NCBI GenBank assembly: GCA_018658605.1
Contig: JABHUV010000381.1
Span: 1-10,960 of the forward strand
Source: Planctomycetaceae bacterium
GTDB taxonomy: Bacteria > Planctomycetota > Planctomycetia > Pirellulales > Pirellulaceae
Direction of reading: 5' to 3'
DNA: 10,960 nt
In this document: positions 1-7,651 of the stretch, piece by piece
Layout: each line of letters opens with the position of its first letter
How positions within the stretch are numbered: position 1 is the stretch's first letter
Made by a program: the position numbers and the translations under genes
The notes under the pieces: generated by a model
The model's input: the letters and a program-made list of their open reading frames with translations, nothing else
Database searches by the model: none
What the model was told of the DNA's origin: nothing

Positions 1-622
1 CATAAACGCTAGGATCTGCAGTTTCGCGGTATCCCTGTCCAACTTCACCGGCGCTCAACGCGGTTCCACCCTGCGCCCACCACCACACAATTTTATGCCC
101 TCGATACAGCATTCCCCTATCAAATAGAACTTTTAACGACCACCAAACACTCTCCACGTAAGATTGGTGGTAGGTTACATAGGCTTGATCAAGATCGACC
201 CAGAATCCTAGTCGTTCTGTAAGTTCTTCCCACTCTCGCATATAACGCCAAACACTTTCATGGCATTTATGGATAAACTTTTCAATCCCGTAGGCTTCAA
301 TCTCTTCCTTAGAATGAATTCCAAGTTCCTTGCATACTTCGACCTCGACCGGAAGTCCGTGGGTATCCCACCCGGCCTTACGTTCGCATAAAAAACCCTT
401 CATTGTCTTGTATCGCGGGTACAGATCCTTGATCGCTCTCGTCAAGCAGTGCCCGGGATGCGGCATTCCATTAGCTGTAGGCGGACCTTCATAAAACACA
501 AACCGCGGATCGTTGATTCGGTTTGCAAGCGTCTTGCTATAAAGCTCGCCTGCCTTCCATCTATGCAAAACGTCTTTTTCAAGGTTCGGAAAATCCGGAT
601 TGGTCGAAACTGGTTTGAACAT
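1..622 (-). CDS. ileS: Isoleucyl-tRNA synthetase, N-terminal part (runs off left edge)
   Basis: Class I aminoacyl-tRNA synthetase that charges tRNA-Ile with isoleucine in the cytoplasm. The 207 N-terminal residues are present; the editing domain, KMSKS loop and anticodon-binding part lie beyond the left edge. Visible signatures are [13 protein letters not shown] (residues 46-58), containing the class I HIGH box as HPGH (55-58), and [10 protein letters not shown] (84-93), typical of IleRS. The ATG at 622 is the only ATG available: an in-frame TAG lies about 20 nt upstream. No clear Shine-Dalgarno is seen. At residues 180-187, where IleRS usually has a Cys-x2-Cys segment before TALS, this protein reads WWWAQGGT. 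The wording of the whole segment matches my recollection of planctomycete IleRS. It probably shares a transcript with the acidic gene 61 nt upstream. Confidence 0.95.
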   Translation of the reverse strand, partial: MFKPVSTNPDFPNLEKDVLHRWKAGELYSKTLANRINDPRFVFYEGPPTANGMPHPGHCLTRAIKDLYPRYKTMKGFLCERKAGWDTHGLPVEVEVCKELGIHSKEEIEAYGIEKFIHKCHESVWRYMREWEELTERLGFWVDLDQAYVTYHQSYVESVWWSLKVLFDRGMLYRGHKIVWWWAQGGTALSAGEVGQGYRETADPSVY

Positions 623-683
623 ATGTGGGTTTACTTTTAGATGGTCCTACGATTCAATGGCTGCAACGGTGGCGGCACACGAA

Positions 684-1106
684 CTATTCCACGTCGGCTT
701 CATTTTCACCGGCCTCTTGATCATCAGCTCCGCCATCGTCAGTTGGTATTTCAGTCTCGTCGGATTTTTTTTCATCACCGACAGAGCTATTATCATCGGT
801 ATCTTCACGGTGCGTTACTGGTTTCTTGGTAGCGGGATCGACAAATGTGAAGTCGTCTTCGAACTCTTCAACAACATCATACTCACCCTCGTCTTCAGCT
901 TCGAAGTCATCATCAAACTCGTCGTCGAAGTCGTCATCATCAAACTCCTCAACGTCCAACTCTTCTTGGTCATCATCGGTATCCGCAGATAAAACAACCA
1001 CGGAAGGTGACTCGTCATGACTATGGGTGACACTCGTACCGGTAATCACGCCAATATCTAAATCCTCACCAAGGATCAGTTCTGGTGTATCAATAACACT
1101 TGTCAT
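684..1106 (-). CDS. Highly acidic low-complexity protein, function unknown
   Basis: A 140-residue protein with 56 Asp/Glu (40%) and only five Lys/Arg, so strongly negatively charged and probably largely disordered. The densest part (residues about 44-90) spaces single aromatics through acidic runs: F55, F60, F64, F68, Y76, F82, F86. The N-terminus (about 1-40) is ordinary and Thr/Val/Ser-rich; the tail has a short PATKKPV break and then acidic sequence again. No signal peptide or membrane segment is seen. The ATG at 1106 is preceded by AAAGGA with 8 nt spacing, a good ribosome site, which supports the minus strand over the long hydrophobic and Ser-rich frames antisense to it. It lies 61 nt upstream of ileS. 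I recall similar acidic ORFs in planctomycetes but cannot name a family. A charge-mimic or chaperone-like role would be a guess. Confidence 0.75.
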   Translation of the reverse strand: MTSVIDTPELILGEDLDIGVITGTSVTHSHDESPSVVVLSADTDDDQEELDVEEFDDDDFDDEFDDDFEAEDEGEYDVVEEFEDDFTFVDPATKKPVTHREDTDDNSSVGDEKKSDETEIPTDDGGADDQEAGENEADVE

Positions 1107-1126
1107 CCATCTATTCCTTTATAGCA

Positions 1127-1155
1127 AACATATTTAAATTTCTACTTACTGGCAA
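1127..1155 (-). promoter_or_regulatory. Candidate sigma-70 promoter for acidic gene-ileS (proximal)
   Basis: On the minus strand TTGCCA (1155-1150) and TATGTT (1132-1127) are separated by 17 nt, matching the -35 and -10 consensus at 5/6 and 4/6. Transcription would start near 1120 and leave a leader of about 15-20 nt that includes the AAAGGA ribosome site. The region is AT-rich, so chance matches are expected. Confidence 0.35.
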
Positions 1156-1255
1156 ATACTGCCGACTATCCGTATGGACGCACAATCATTTTTAATTGGT
1201 ACTGGCGATATACATTTGTCAACTGCCGCAAACTACATAACAATCAACGTCTGCT

Positions 1256-1284
1256 AATTTATCGACCTTGGCGTTTTTTGACAA
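1256..1284 (-). promoter_or_regulatory. Candidate sigma-70 promoter for acidic gene-ileS (distal)
   Basis: TTGTCA (1284-1279) and TAAATT (1261-1256) on the minus strand are separated by exactly 17 nt, matching consensus at 5/6 and 4/6. A further TTGACA (1222-1217) lies between this and the proximal candidate but has only a weak -10 (AATTAA) at 19 nt. The 239-nt spacer 1107-1345 otherwise shows no gene and no convincing argJ terminator. Confidence 0.35.
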
Positions 1285-1345
1285 CGGCTGTTAGTCACAT
1301 TCCTTAAACATCTCGTGATAAATAATCAAATTCCGGTAACACTGC

Positions 1346-2542
1346 TTAGGTGTGATAATCTGAGTTAAATTTAACATAATCACACGTCAAATCACTCGAC
1401 CAAATAATAGCTCGTCCTTCGCCATGCCCCAACACCAAATCAATGTTTGTAACAAACGTATTGCGCATCGCGTCAGAAACCTCAGCCGCGTCGAAATGGA
1501 TAGGGATTTCATCTCGATAAACGGCAAACCCATTCAACTTAAGCTCTAGTTCCTTCAACTGAAAATCAACCCCAGCGTAACCAGCAGCCGACACAATTCT
1601 ACCCCAGTTCGGGTCGCCACCAGCGACACACGTCTTAACCAGGTTGCTCGCCGCCACACAGTTGGCCACCTTACGTGCGTCCACGTCATTCGCCGCGCCC
1701 GTGACCGTAACCTCCATTAAGTGCGAAGCGCCCTCTCCATCTGCTGGAATCATTTTCGCCAATTCAACTAGCGCCGAAGTTAATTCGTCCTCGAAGACCT
1801 TTAAATCACTGCCGGCCAACACCGTTCCGTGCGCTTTCCCATTGGCCATCAATAGTAAAGTATCATTGGTACTGGTATGCCCTTCGACACTAACGCAATT
1901 AAAGCTTTGGTCCGCGGCCCCGGTCAACATGCGGTGCGCATCTTGGCTGGACAACCCAGCATCCGTAAGCACGCAAGCGAGCATCGTTGCCATATTCGGC
2001 CCAATCATCCCCGCTCCTTTGGCGACCGCCGATAATCGCACAGGTCCATCACTTGTTTCAATACACCGGTGGACAATCTTTTCCGAATTATCCGTAGTAA
2101 GCATTCCCCGCGCTGCCGCTAAAAATGCTGTCCGCGTGGAGTTTAATTGTCGGCAACCGGTTGCCGCAGCGGGTTCGATTTTATCCATATCCAAGTGAAC
2201 GCCAATAATCCCGGTAGACATCACCAACACTTGTTCACTATCAATATTTAACTCTTCTGCAACAGCAGAGGCCATTGTTTCAACATCACGCTTTCCCTGT
2301 TGACCTGTACAGGCATTTGCATTGCCTGAATTGACAACGATAGCTCTGCAGTTCACTTGCGGCGTGTGATCGCGACACCAATCAACCGGAGCGGCGGATA
2401 CAAGATTCTGCGTAAAGACGCCAACACAGACAGCGCCGACCTCACTTGCAAATATTGAATAATCCGGAACTGCTTCGTCGCTCTTCACTCCACTGTGATG
2501 CCCCGAAAACAGAAAGCCTAGTGGTAATTCTTCATTCGACAT
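1346..2542 (-). CDS. argJ: Bifunctional ornithine acetyltransferase/N-acetylglutamate synthase
   Basis: ArgJ moves the acetyl group from N-acetylornithine to glutamate, closing the cyclic arginine pathway; some family members also acetylate glutamate from acetyl-CoA. The protein is 398 residues, the usual length. Diagnostic segments are NSGNANACTG (71-80) and KGAGMIGPNMATML (175-188), in which Thr186 is the nucleophile for self-cleavage into two chains. DPNWGRI and the near-terminal DLTCDYVKFNSDY also fit the family. The frame is open back to 2593, but the start at 2542 (MSNEELPLGF) is preferred: it has AGGA 8 nt upstream, gives the family's N-terminus, and leaves a 17-nt gap to argC instead of an overlap. 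Whether it also has N-acetylglutamate synthase activity cannot be read from the sequence. Confidence 0.96.
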   Translation of the reverse strand: MSNEELPLGFLFSGHHSGVKSDEAVPDYSIFASEVGAVCVGVFTQNLVSAAPVDWCRDHTPQVNCRAIVVNSGNANACTGQQGKRDVETMASAVAEELNIDSEQVLVMSTGIIGVHLDMDKIEPAAATGCRQLNSTRTAFLAAARGMLTTDNSEKIVHRCIETSDGPVRLSAVAKGAGMIGPNMATMLACVLTDAGLSSQDAHRMLTGAADQSFNCVSVEGHTSTNDTLLLMANGKAHGTVLAGSDLKVFEDELTSALVELAKMIPADGEGASHLMEVTVTGAANDVDARKVANCVAASNLVKTCVAGGDPNWGRIVSAAGYAGVDFQLKELELKLNGFAVYRDEIPIHFDAAEVSDAMRNTFVTNIDLVLGHGEGRAIIWSSDLTCDYVKFNSDYHT

Positions 2543-2559
2543 ATTAGTTTTCCTGCAGA

Positions 2560-3573
2560 TTATAAGAGAGCCGTAGCTTCGTCGTATCCACACATCAGGT
2601 TAAAATTCTGAACGGCGGCTCCGGCGGCTCCCTTAATTAGATTATCGATCGCACTCACCACAACCAACCTCTCTCCGCTCTCATAGACGGCGAGGTCACA
2701 ATAGTTAGTATTGGAAACGTTCTTTGTTTCAACAGGATGGTTTACCACACGTACAAACCGCTCGCCTAAATAAGCATCTTGCAGCGCCGACAATGCATCA
2801 TCAACAGACACGCCGTCGCTGGGCCGGACGTAACAAGTGGTAAATATACCTCGATGCATCGGAACAAGGTGCGGTGTAAACAACACTGCACAATCCTGCC
2901 CTGCTGCGGACGTGCAGTACTGTGATATTTCAGGTGCGTGACGATGAGTGCCCACGCCATACGCCTTGACGCTTTCATTCGCGACGCAATATTGAAATGC
3001 CGGATTAGTGTTTCGCCCAGCACCACTCACACCACTCATTGAATTGACAATAATATCTCGCGGTGAAATTAGCTTACCTTTCAACAATGGTGTCAACGCC
3101 AATATTGCAGAGGTCGGATAACAGCCCGGATTTGCGACGAGATTTGCATCGCGGATATCGTCCCTATAATATTCGGGTAGGCCATAGGGCACGGTCCCAA
3201 GCCGCTCCTTATCGGGATGTGTAACGCCATACCATTTTTCATAGACCGCAGCATCATTTAGTCGATAATCCGCGCTAAAATCAACGACCTTAATGCCACT
3301 GCGCATTAAACCGACTACTGTGTTTGCCGATGCGGCGTGTGGTAAACAACTAAACGCGAAATCAACCGTGGAACCAATCGTTTCCACGTCCAGTTGTGTT
3401 AGTGGTAAGTCGAACGAATTTGTCAGCGCCGGATGAACGTCCTGTAGCGATAGCTTGTCTTCCTGACGACTCGTCGCTACTATGACTTCCGCATCTGGAT
3501 GGCGCGCAAGGATTTTCAATAATTCAAGCGCGGTGTACCCTGTCGCTCCAATAACTGCGATTCTGGTTGTCAT
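2560..3573 (-). CDS. argC: N-acetyl-gamma-glutamyl-phosphate reductase
   Basis: NADPH-dependent enzyme that reduces N-acetylglutamyl phosphate to the semialdehyde, the third step of arginine synthesis. The 337-residue length is normal. The N-terminal Rossmann motif is VIGATGYTALEL (7-18). The catalytic cysteine is Cys151 in NPGCYPTSA, followed by SGVSGAGR (180-187) and GTHRHAPEI (208-216) with the conserved catalytic-site histidine. The ATG at 3573 has GAGG with 8 nt spacing. argJ follows after 17 nt, the standard argCJ arrangement; argB, argD and argF are not in the window. The Nudix gene ends 78 nt upstream, leaving room for a promoter of its own. Confidence 0.97.
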   Translation of the reverse strand: MTTRIAVIGATGYTALELLKILARHPDAEVIVATSRQEDKLSLQDVHPALTNSFDLPLTQLDVETIGSTVDFAFSCLPHAASANTVVGLMRSGIKVVDFSADYRLNDAAVYEKWYGVTHPDKERLGTVPYGLPEYYRDDIRDANLVANPGCYPTSAILALTPLLKGKLISPRDIIVNSMSGVSGAGRNTNPAFQYCVANESVKAYGVGTHRHAPEISQYCTSAAGQDCAVLFTPHLVPMHRGIFTTCYVRPSDGVSVDDALSALQDAYLGERFVRVVNHPVETKNVSNTNYCDLAVYESGERLVVVSAIDNLIKGAAGAAVQNFNLMCGYDEATALL

Positions 3574-3626
3574 CTCATAGGCCTCAAGTTTTCATCAGCT
3601 ACGATCAGAAAATGTAGTAGACAAAC

Positions 3627-3655
3627 AGTATAGTGGTTTAAGCCAAATAACTTAA
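3627..3655 (-). promoter_or_regulatory. Candidate argC promoter
   Basis: The minus strand has TATACT (3632-3627, 5/6 to the -10 consensus) with TTAAGT (3655-3650, only 3/6 to the -35) 17 nt upstream. The -35 overlaps the Nudix stop codon. The weak -35 and the inverted repeat between the boxes suggest a regulated promoter, but readthrough from the upstream genes is equally possible. Confidence 0.3.
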
Positions 3656-3658
3656 CCA
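3634..3658. repeat. Imperfect inverted repeat before argC
   Basis: TGGTTTAAG (3634-3642) and CTTAACCA (3651-3658) are complementary over eight pairs with one unpaired T, around an 8-nt loop. It overlaps the end of the Nudix gene and lies between the proposed argC -35 and -10. No T-tract follows on either strand, so it is not a standard intrinsic terminator; it could be an operator or an RNA hairpin. Confidence 0.4.
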
Positions 3659-4275
3659 GTGAAATCATCAAGAATTGATAGTAGCTGTGATAAAACCATC
3701 GCTGTCGCCCCCCAAATAACTCCTTCGGAAACGCGAAAACCAGGTACATCTACCGGTTTCCAAGAATAGGCTATGTCAGAATACATCCCAAACTCCGACC
3801 GCAACTCACTCAGATTTACGACAAACGTAGAATCCACCTCAACCTCATCAGATATCGCCCGGGCATCCTCCGGGAATGTCGCGACAAATGGAAACATTAA
3901 ATTATTACTACGATATACAAAAACCGGCTCCAAGGACGCTATAACTGATATCGAACCAACGGAAATTCCTATCTCTTCGTGTGTTTCTCTAACCGCGGCC
4001 ATTTGCCAAGATTCGCCTGGCTCAGCCCCTCCACCTGGAAAACTTATCTGACTCGCATGGTGCTGTAAGTTCGCAGCCCGTTTGGTCAGCGTTACGGTCA
4101 TATCCTTGCCGTCACCACGCAACAATACTAACACACCCGCTTGTCGTGTATTGCTAAGGCAGGGCCCACGATGCCGCCCGTAACAAAAGGGAGGTTGTAT
4201 CGTGGTATGAATTTTCGCGACATCACTGGCAGACCAACTGAACGATGCTAGGTGATTTTTTAATGCATCAATCAC
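3652..4275 (-). CDS. Nudix hydrolase, CoA pyrophosphatase-like (NudL/YeaB type)
   Basis: Nudix hydrolases cleave nucleoside diphosphates linked to another group. The complete Nudix box runs from Gly82 to Ile104, with E88, R96 and the REtHEE cluster that binds the metal. Just before it is LTKRAANLQHHASQISFPGG, which follows the layout of the CoA-pyrophosphatase (NuCoA) motif, so CoA or a derivative is the likely substrate. Several motif positions differ from consensus, so specificity is uncertain. The frame is open to 4374, with ATGs at 4374, 4311 and 4296. I prefer the GTG at 4275 because GAGG sits 6 nt upstream and the other starts lack a ribosome site. This gives 207 residues, normal for the family, and an 8-nt overlap with the membrane-protein gene upstream, implying translational coupling. 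Confidence 0.85.
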   Translation of the reverse strand: MIDALKNHLASFSWSASDVAKIHTTIQPPFCYGRHRGPCLSNTRQAGVLVLLRGDGKDMTVTLTKRAANLQHHASQISFPGGGAEPGESWQMAAVRETHEEIGISVGSISVIASLEPVFVYRSNNLMFPFVATFPEDARAISDEVEVDSTFVVNLSELRSEFGMYSDIAYSWKPVDVPGFRVSEGVIWGATAMVLSQLLSILDDFTG

Positions 4276-5905
4276 GTTTAACCTCGTAGACGGCATAAAA
4301 CGAATGTTCATTATCGGAAGGAAATTCTTTAGAGAACCGATCGTCGTCGCTAAATCGTTTTTTTCCATCCTCACTAAATTGTGAAATCAACAAATAGTTA
4401 GCGCCAAAGGTGTTTGCAGAAGAGGCAATTTCATCATTACTAAGTTGCCGCAAACCTCGACGGCCGTTTCGCACGGGGTACAACGACTCTCGTCGCTCAT
4501 ACCAACCGACTAAACCCGCTGCATCTTGCGGCATATCCTTGCGTGTGACCACCTCAGCCCGTAACGCGTTCCATTTAAACGTCTGCTGCCGAACCGGCGT
4601 AATGACCACGGCATCACTGGGGGTATGTCGCCGAATCCAATGGCAACATGCCAAGAAATGTCGTTCAATTCGAAGTGTCATTTCACGTTGTCGGTACGGA
4701 TCGGCTATCGTGGAATGCGGCAAGGCCAACACGTCACCCTGTGGGCGCGGATCCCAAAATCGAGAATTCTGGAATTCCCAAACCGGCCAGACGACAATTA
4801 TTGCAATTGATACTGTCAGTACCTTTGCCGCCAACTCACTGCGACGCGATAGCGTGGTCCCTAACGACACCGCACCACATGCAGCCGCGACAGGTACCAA
4901 AACATCACTCGTTCGAAACCAATAAAATCGCAATAGCCCATTTTTCAATGATGAGGCATCCGCCAGACACAAATCCAACAAAATTCCGACTACACACAAA
5001 CCCAAACTCATTAAGGATATGTGAATAAGCACGTTTATATTACGAGATACGTTCGTTCCTGTTCGCCACCATACCAGTAATAAAATTGCTGTTAGGGATA
5101 CAAATTTGATGCACCGATCGAATCCAAAATTAGAAAAAAGAAGGTGATGGGATAGACGAACGTGAACGGATATATAGTTAGCGCGACGGAGAACCAAATC
5201 ATCCGCCGCCGCTCCTAATCCCCACGCCGGAATAAATCCAATCAATCCAATGCACAACCCAATACCACCGGCCCACAACTCATAGGGCTTGAATGAGCGA
5301 GACCTTGATAGTTGGATGATTCGATAGATGACGATTAACACCGTTAACCAACCGCCCACCAACACGTGAAACGCTACCGAGACCCCCAGCAACACCCAGA
5401 CAACGTTCCATTTATTGCGGATAACGTGTGCCATCGCGAGTAAACAAAAACCATACGCAAAACCTTTGCCTTCTACCCCACCGACCACCCATTCTCCTGC
5501 TAAATGGAAATTGCTCTGCAACACATAAAACAAAACTCCGCAAATAATACCCAGGCCACGTCGGTGCCCCAACGACCGAGACAAGGATGTCAAACCACCC
5601 GCTACCAACAGCCAGACAATCCATCTGGCAATCCAAGCTGTGACAGTTAACGAGCAAAATTTAGTTAACCACCCGATTGACCAATAGAATGCAAGGTGCG
5701 CGTCCGCGGAATTCAAGAAGAAATCAAGTGGCGCAAATCCTGAATCCCAATAGTGCTTTGCTTTCGTCAGGTAATGCGCTTCATTGACGGCGGGCGGCGG
5801 ACCACCAGCGACCAAGAAGAAAAAACAAGCGAGCAATAACACCTCTACGTAAAACCCAGTGAGGGATTCCCGCGATTCAGCCCTAGGTAAAATGCAAGCT
5901 GCCAT
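4268..5905 (-). CDS. Multi-pass membrane protein with soluble C-terminal domain (GT-C-like/DUF6798-like)
   Basis: A 545-residue integral membrane protein. Roughly ten hydrophobic segments occur, at about residues 17-34, 67-83, 88-105, 117-130, 147-162, 166-196, 209-229, 266-280, 291-312, 334-350 and 359-377; residues about 378-545 are soluble. After the first segment comes a loop reading NEAHYLTKAKHYWD, where an acidic residue follows helix 1 as in GT-C glycosyltransferases. GGVEGKGFAYGF (142-153), LLRFYWFRTSDVLVP (324-338) and HWIRRHTPSDAVVITP (in the tail) look like a family I associate with planctomycetes and DUF6798, from memory. The start lies 2 nt after the xylB stop and the end overlaps the Nudix start, so it sits inside a coupled unit. 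Lipid-linked sugar transfer is possible, but no substrate can be named. Confidence 0.75.
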   Translation of the reverse strand: MAACILPRAESRESLTGFYVEVLLLACFFFLVAGGPPPAVNEAHYLTKAKHYWDSGFAPLDFFLNSADAHLAFYWSIGWLTKFCSLTVTAWIARWIVWLLVAGGLTSLSRSLGHRRGLGIICGVLFYVLQSNFHLAGEWVVGGVEGKGFAYGFCLLAMAHVIRNKWNVVWVLLGVSVAFHVLVGGWLTVLIVIYRIIQLSRSRSFKPYELWAGGIGLCIGLIGFIPAWGLGAAADDLVLRRANYISVHVRLSHHLLFSNFGFDRCIKFVSLTAILLLVWWRTGTNVSRNINVLIHISLMSLGLCVVGILLDLCLADASSLKNGLLRFYWFRTSDVLVPVAAACGAVSLGTTLSRRSELAAKVLTVSIAIIVVWPVWEFQNSRFWDPRPQGDVLALPHSTIADPYRQREMTLRIERHFLACCHWIRRHTPSDAVVITPVRQQTFKWNALRAEVVTRKDMPQDAAGLVGWYERRESLYPVRNGRRGLRQLSNDEIASSANTFGANYLLISQFSEDGKKRFSDDDRFSKEFPSDNEHSFYAVYEVKRD

Positions 5906-5907
5906 CC

Positions 5908-7437
5908 CTACTTAGGTGCTCCGTTGGATTTTGTTAAATTTGCTATGTCCCCAAAATCCCGTTGTAGCGATTGGTACAAGTTTTGATAAATTGGAAAGTG
6001 CTTATCATATTTCCTTTTAAGATTTCGCTGTACGGGAGTCACGCTGGTTTCCTTTATCACTGCTTTACACGCCTGTTGGATATTTGTGTACGCCCCGGCG
6101 CCAACCGCCGCTAACAAGGCTACACCCAAGGCAGGTCCCTGGTCCGTATTAATTGTCACTACCTTTTTACCCAACACATTGGCCTGCATTTGTCGCCATA
6201 ACTTACTTTTCGCGCCTCCACCGGACGTTCGAATCTGTCGTACCGGGACGTCCATATCCTGAAAAATTTCTAAACTGTCCCTTAACCCATAGGTAACACC
6301 TTCCATGACGGACCGTATCATATGCCCCTGCGTATGCGATAATGTTAAACCAATAAAACATCCGCGTGCATCAGGATCACAATGTGGCGTTCTCTCGCCC
6401 GCCAGATATGGAAGGAAGAAAAGGCCATCCGAGCCCGCGTTAATCTGCGCCGCAGAACGGTTCATTGCATTAAATATATCCGATTTCCCAGTTGCACCTA
6501 AATTATCGGCGTACCACTGCAACGAGCCGCCAGCGCATAAATTCACTCCCATCATGTGCCATTTACCTCGCACAGCATGACAAAACGTGTGTAACCGACC
6601 TTCTTTGTCGAATTGCATCTCATCACTATGAACAAATGTAACGCCGGACGTGCCGATCGACGTGGATACAATCCCGCTCCGAACCACACCGGTTCCCAAC
6701 GCATTAGCTGCACAGTCACCCGCACCACCCACAACTAGACAATTCGACGACAGCCCCAGTAGACTCGCGGTTTTCTTCGTCAGCGTCCCAGTGACATCTT
6801 CGGATTCAAATACTTCCGCGAACAGACCGGAATCTAAATCAAGTTTCTCCATAAGTTTCGTTGACCATTGACGGCGGCCGACATCAAGCAACAACATCCC
6901 GCTAGCATCACTGACATCTGTCGCATAGGCGCCGGTAAGCCGCCGCCGAACGTCATCCTTTGGTAATAACACTTTGCACAAACGATCAAAATTGCGGGGT
7001 TCATTATTGCGCAACCACAGAATTTTGGGAGCCGTAAATCCAGTGAGTGCCGGATTCGCGACCATTCGTATCAGCTGCGAACGTCCCCCTGCTCTACTTT
7101 CTATCTCCTCACATTCCGCAACGGTTCTTTGATCGTTCCAGAGCAGCGCAGGTCTGATAACTTGATTATCCTTGTCGAGAAAGACGCTGCCGTGCATCTG
7201 CCCAGAAAGCCCAATTGCCTTTATTTGTTTTCCGTCCACACCGGTCTTTAAGATGACCGCGCGTATTGTCTTTACCACAGCACGCCACCAATGATCCGGA
7301 TTCTGTTCTGACCACATCGGTTGGGGATGGCTCAGCGGATAACTGGAAGTCGATTCGCCAAGAATCTTTCCTCGCTCAGTGATCAAAATTGTCTTAGTAC
7401 TGGAAGTACCGATGTCCACTCCTAGAAAACAACTCAT
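5908..7437 (-). CDS. xylB: Xylulokinase, FGGY family
   Basis: Phosphorylates D-xylulose to xylulose 5-phosphate with ATP, feeding the pentose phosphate pathway. The 509 residues compare with 484 in E. coli XylB. The N-terminal FGGY domain holds DIGTSSTKT (8-16, phosphate binding), GLSGQMHG (76-83, substrate) and LLWNDQRT (98-105). Asp241 in GGAGDCAAN is the expected catalytic base. The C-terminal domain holds FLPYLAGERTPH (341-352) and RTSGGGAKS (403-411, ATP binding). The segment DVSDASGMLLLDV (174-186) favours xylulokinase over glycerol or gluconate kinases. The ATG at 7437 has only a weak AGAAAG upstream. No xylose isomerase or sugar transporter is in the window. The membrane-protein gene starts 2 nt downstream. 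Confidence 0.93.
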   Translation of the reverse strand: MSCFLGVDIGTSSTKTILITERGKILGESTSSYPLSHPQPMWSEQNPDHWWRAVVKTIRAVILKTGVDGKQIKAIGLSGQMHGSVFLDKDNQVIRPALLWNDQRTVAECEEIESRAGGRSQLIRMVANPALTGFTAPKILWLRNNEPRNFDRLCKVLLPKDDVRRRLTGAYATDVSDASGMLLLDVGRRQWSTKLMEKLDLDSGLFAEVFESEDVTGTLTKKTASLLGLSSNCLVVGGAGDCAANALGTGVVRSGIVSTSIGTSGVTFVHSDEMQFDKEGRLHTFCHAVRGKWHMMGVNLCAGGSLQWYADNLGATGKSDIFNAMNRSAAQINAGSDGLFFLPYLAGERTPHCDPDARGCFIGLTLSHTQGHMIRSVMEGVTYGLRDSLEIFQDMDVPVRQIRTSGGGAKSKLWRQMQANVLGKKVVTINTDQGPALGVALLAAVGAGAYTNIQQACKAVIKETSVTPVQRNLKRKYDKHFPIYQNLYQSLQRDFGDIANLTKSNGAPK

Positions 7438-7467
7438 GTTGTGCGCTTTCTCTAAAACTATTTCGCC

Positions 7468-7483
7468 TCCGTCTACAAACGGA
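7468..7483. repeat. Short hairpin in the xylB leader region
   Basis: TCCGT (7468-7472) and ACGGA (7479-7483) form a 5-bp inverted repeat around CTACAA, 31-46 nt upstream of the xylB start. The surrounding divergent region (7438-7651) is AT-rich and shows no RNA gene. I see no promoter there strong enough to annotate in either direction. Confidence 0.25.
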
Positions 7484-7651
7484 AGACATACCTAATGTTG
7501 GCCTATATACAGAACTAGTTATCGAATATTATTTACAAACGGTACCAACGTATTCACTTTTCGACTTGGACTTTCTATGTTGACTGATTATGACGCATTC
7601 GTCAATTTTTTGCGACGGTGTTATTTTACGTCAGTCCGGAAACTGCTTTTT

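Noticed and set aside
600..992. 130-residue plus-strand frame rich in Val/Ile/Phe, plus a Ser-rich plus-strand frame at 826-1020
   Set aside because: Both are antisense to the acidic gene: reversing Asp/Glu codon runs yields hydrophobic or Ser/Ser-like codons. They lack ribosome sites, and the minus-strand gene has one.
1107..1345. Possible small RNA, riboswitch or argJ terminator in the 239-nt spacer
   Set aside because: Only stems of about 4 bp and promoter-like AT-rich sequence could be found; no tRNA-like fold and no GC stem followed by a T-tract.
1644..2198. 184-residue plus-strand open frame
   Set aside because: Lies wholly antisense to argJ, whose family motifs are intact; no family features on the plus strand.
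2543..2593. Upstream extension of argJ overlapping argC
   Set aside because: The added 17 residues do not resemble ArgJ, and the ribosome site AGGA fits the 2542 start.
4410..5028. Overlapping plus-strand frames of 171 and 126 residues
   Set aside because: Antisense to the C-terminal half of the membrane protein; composition is not gene-like and no ribosome site is visible.
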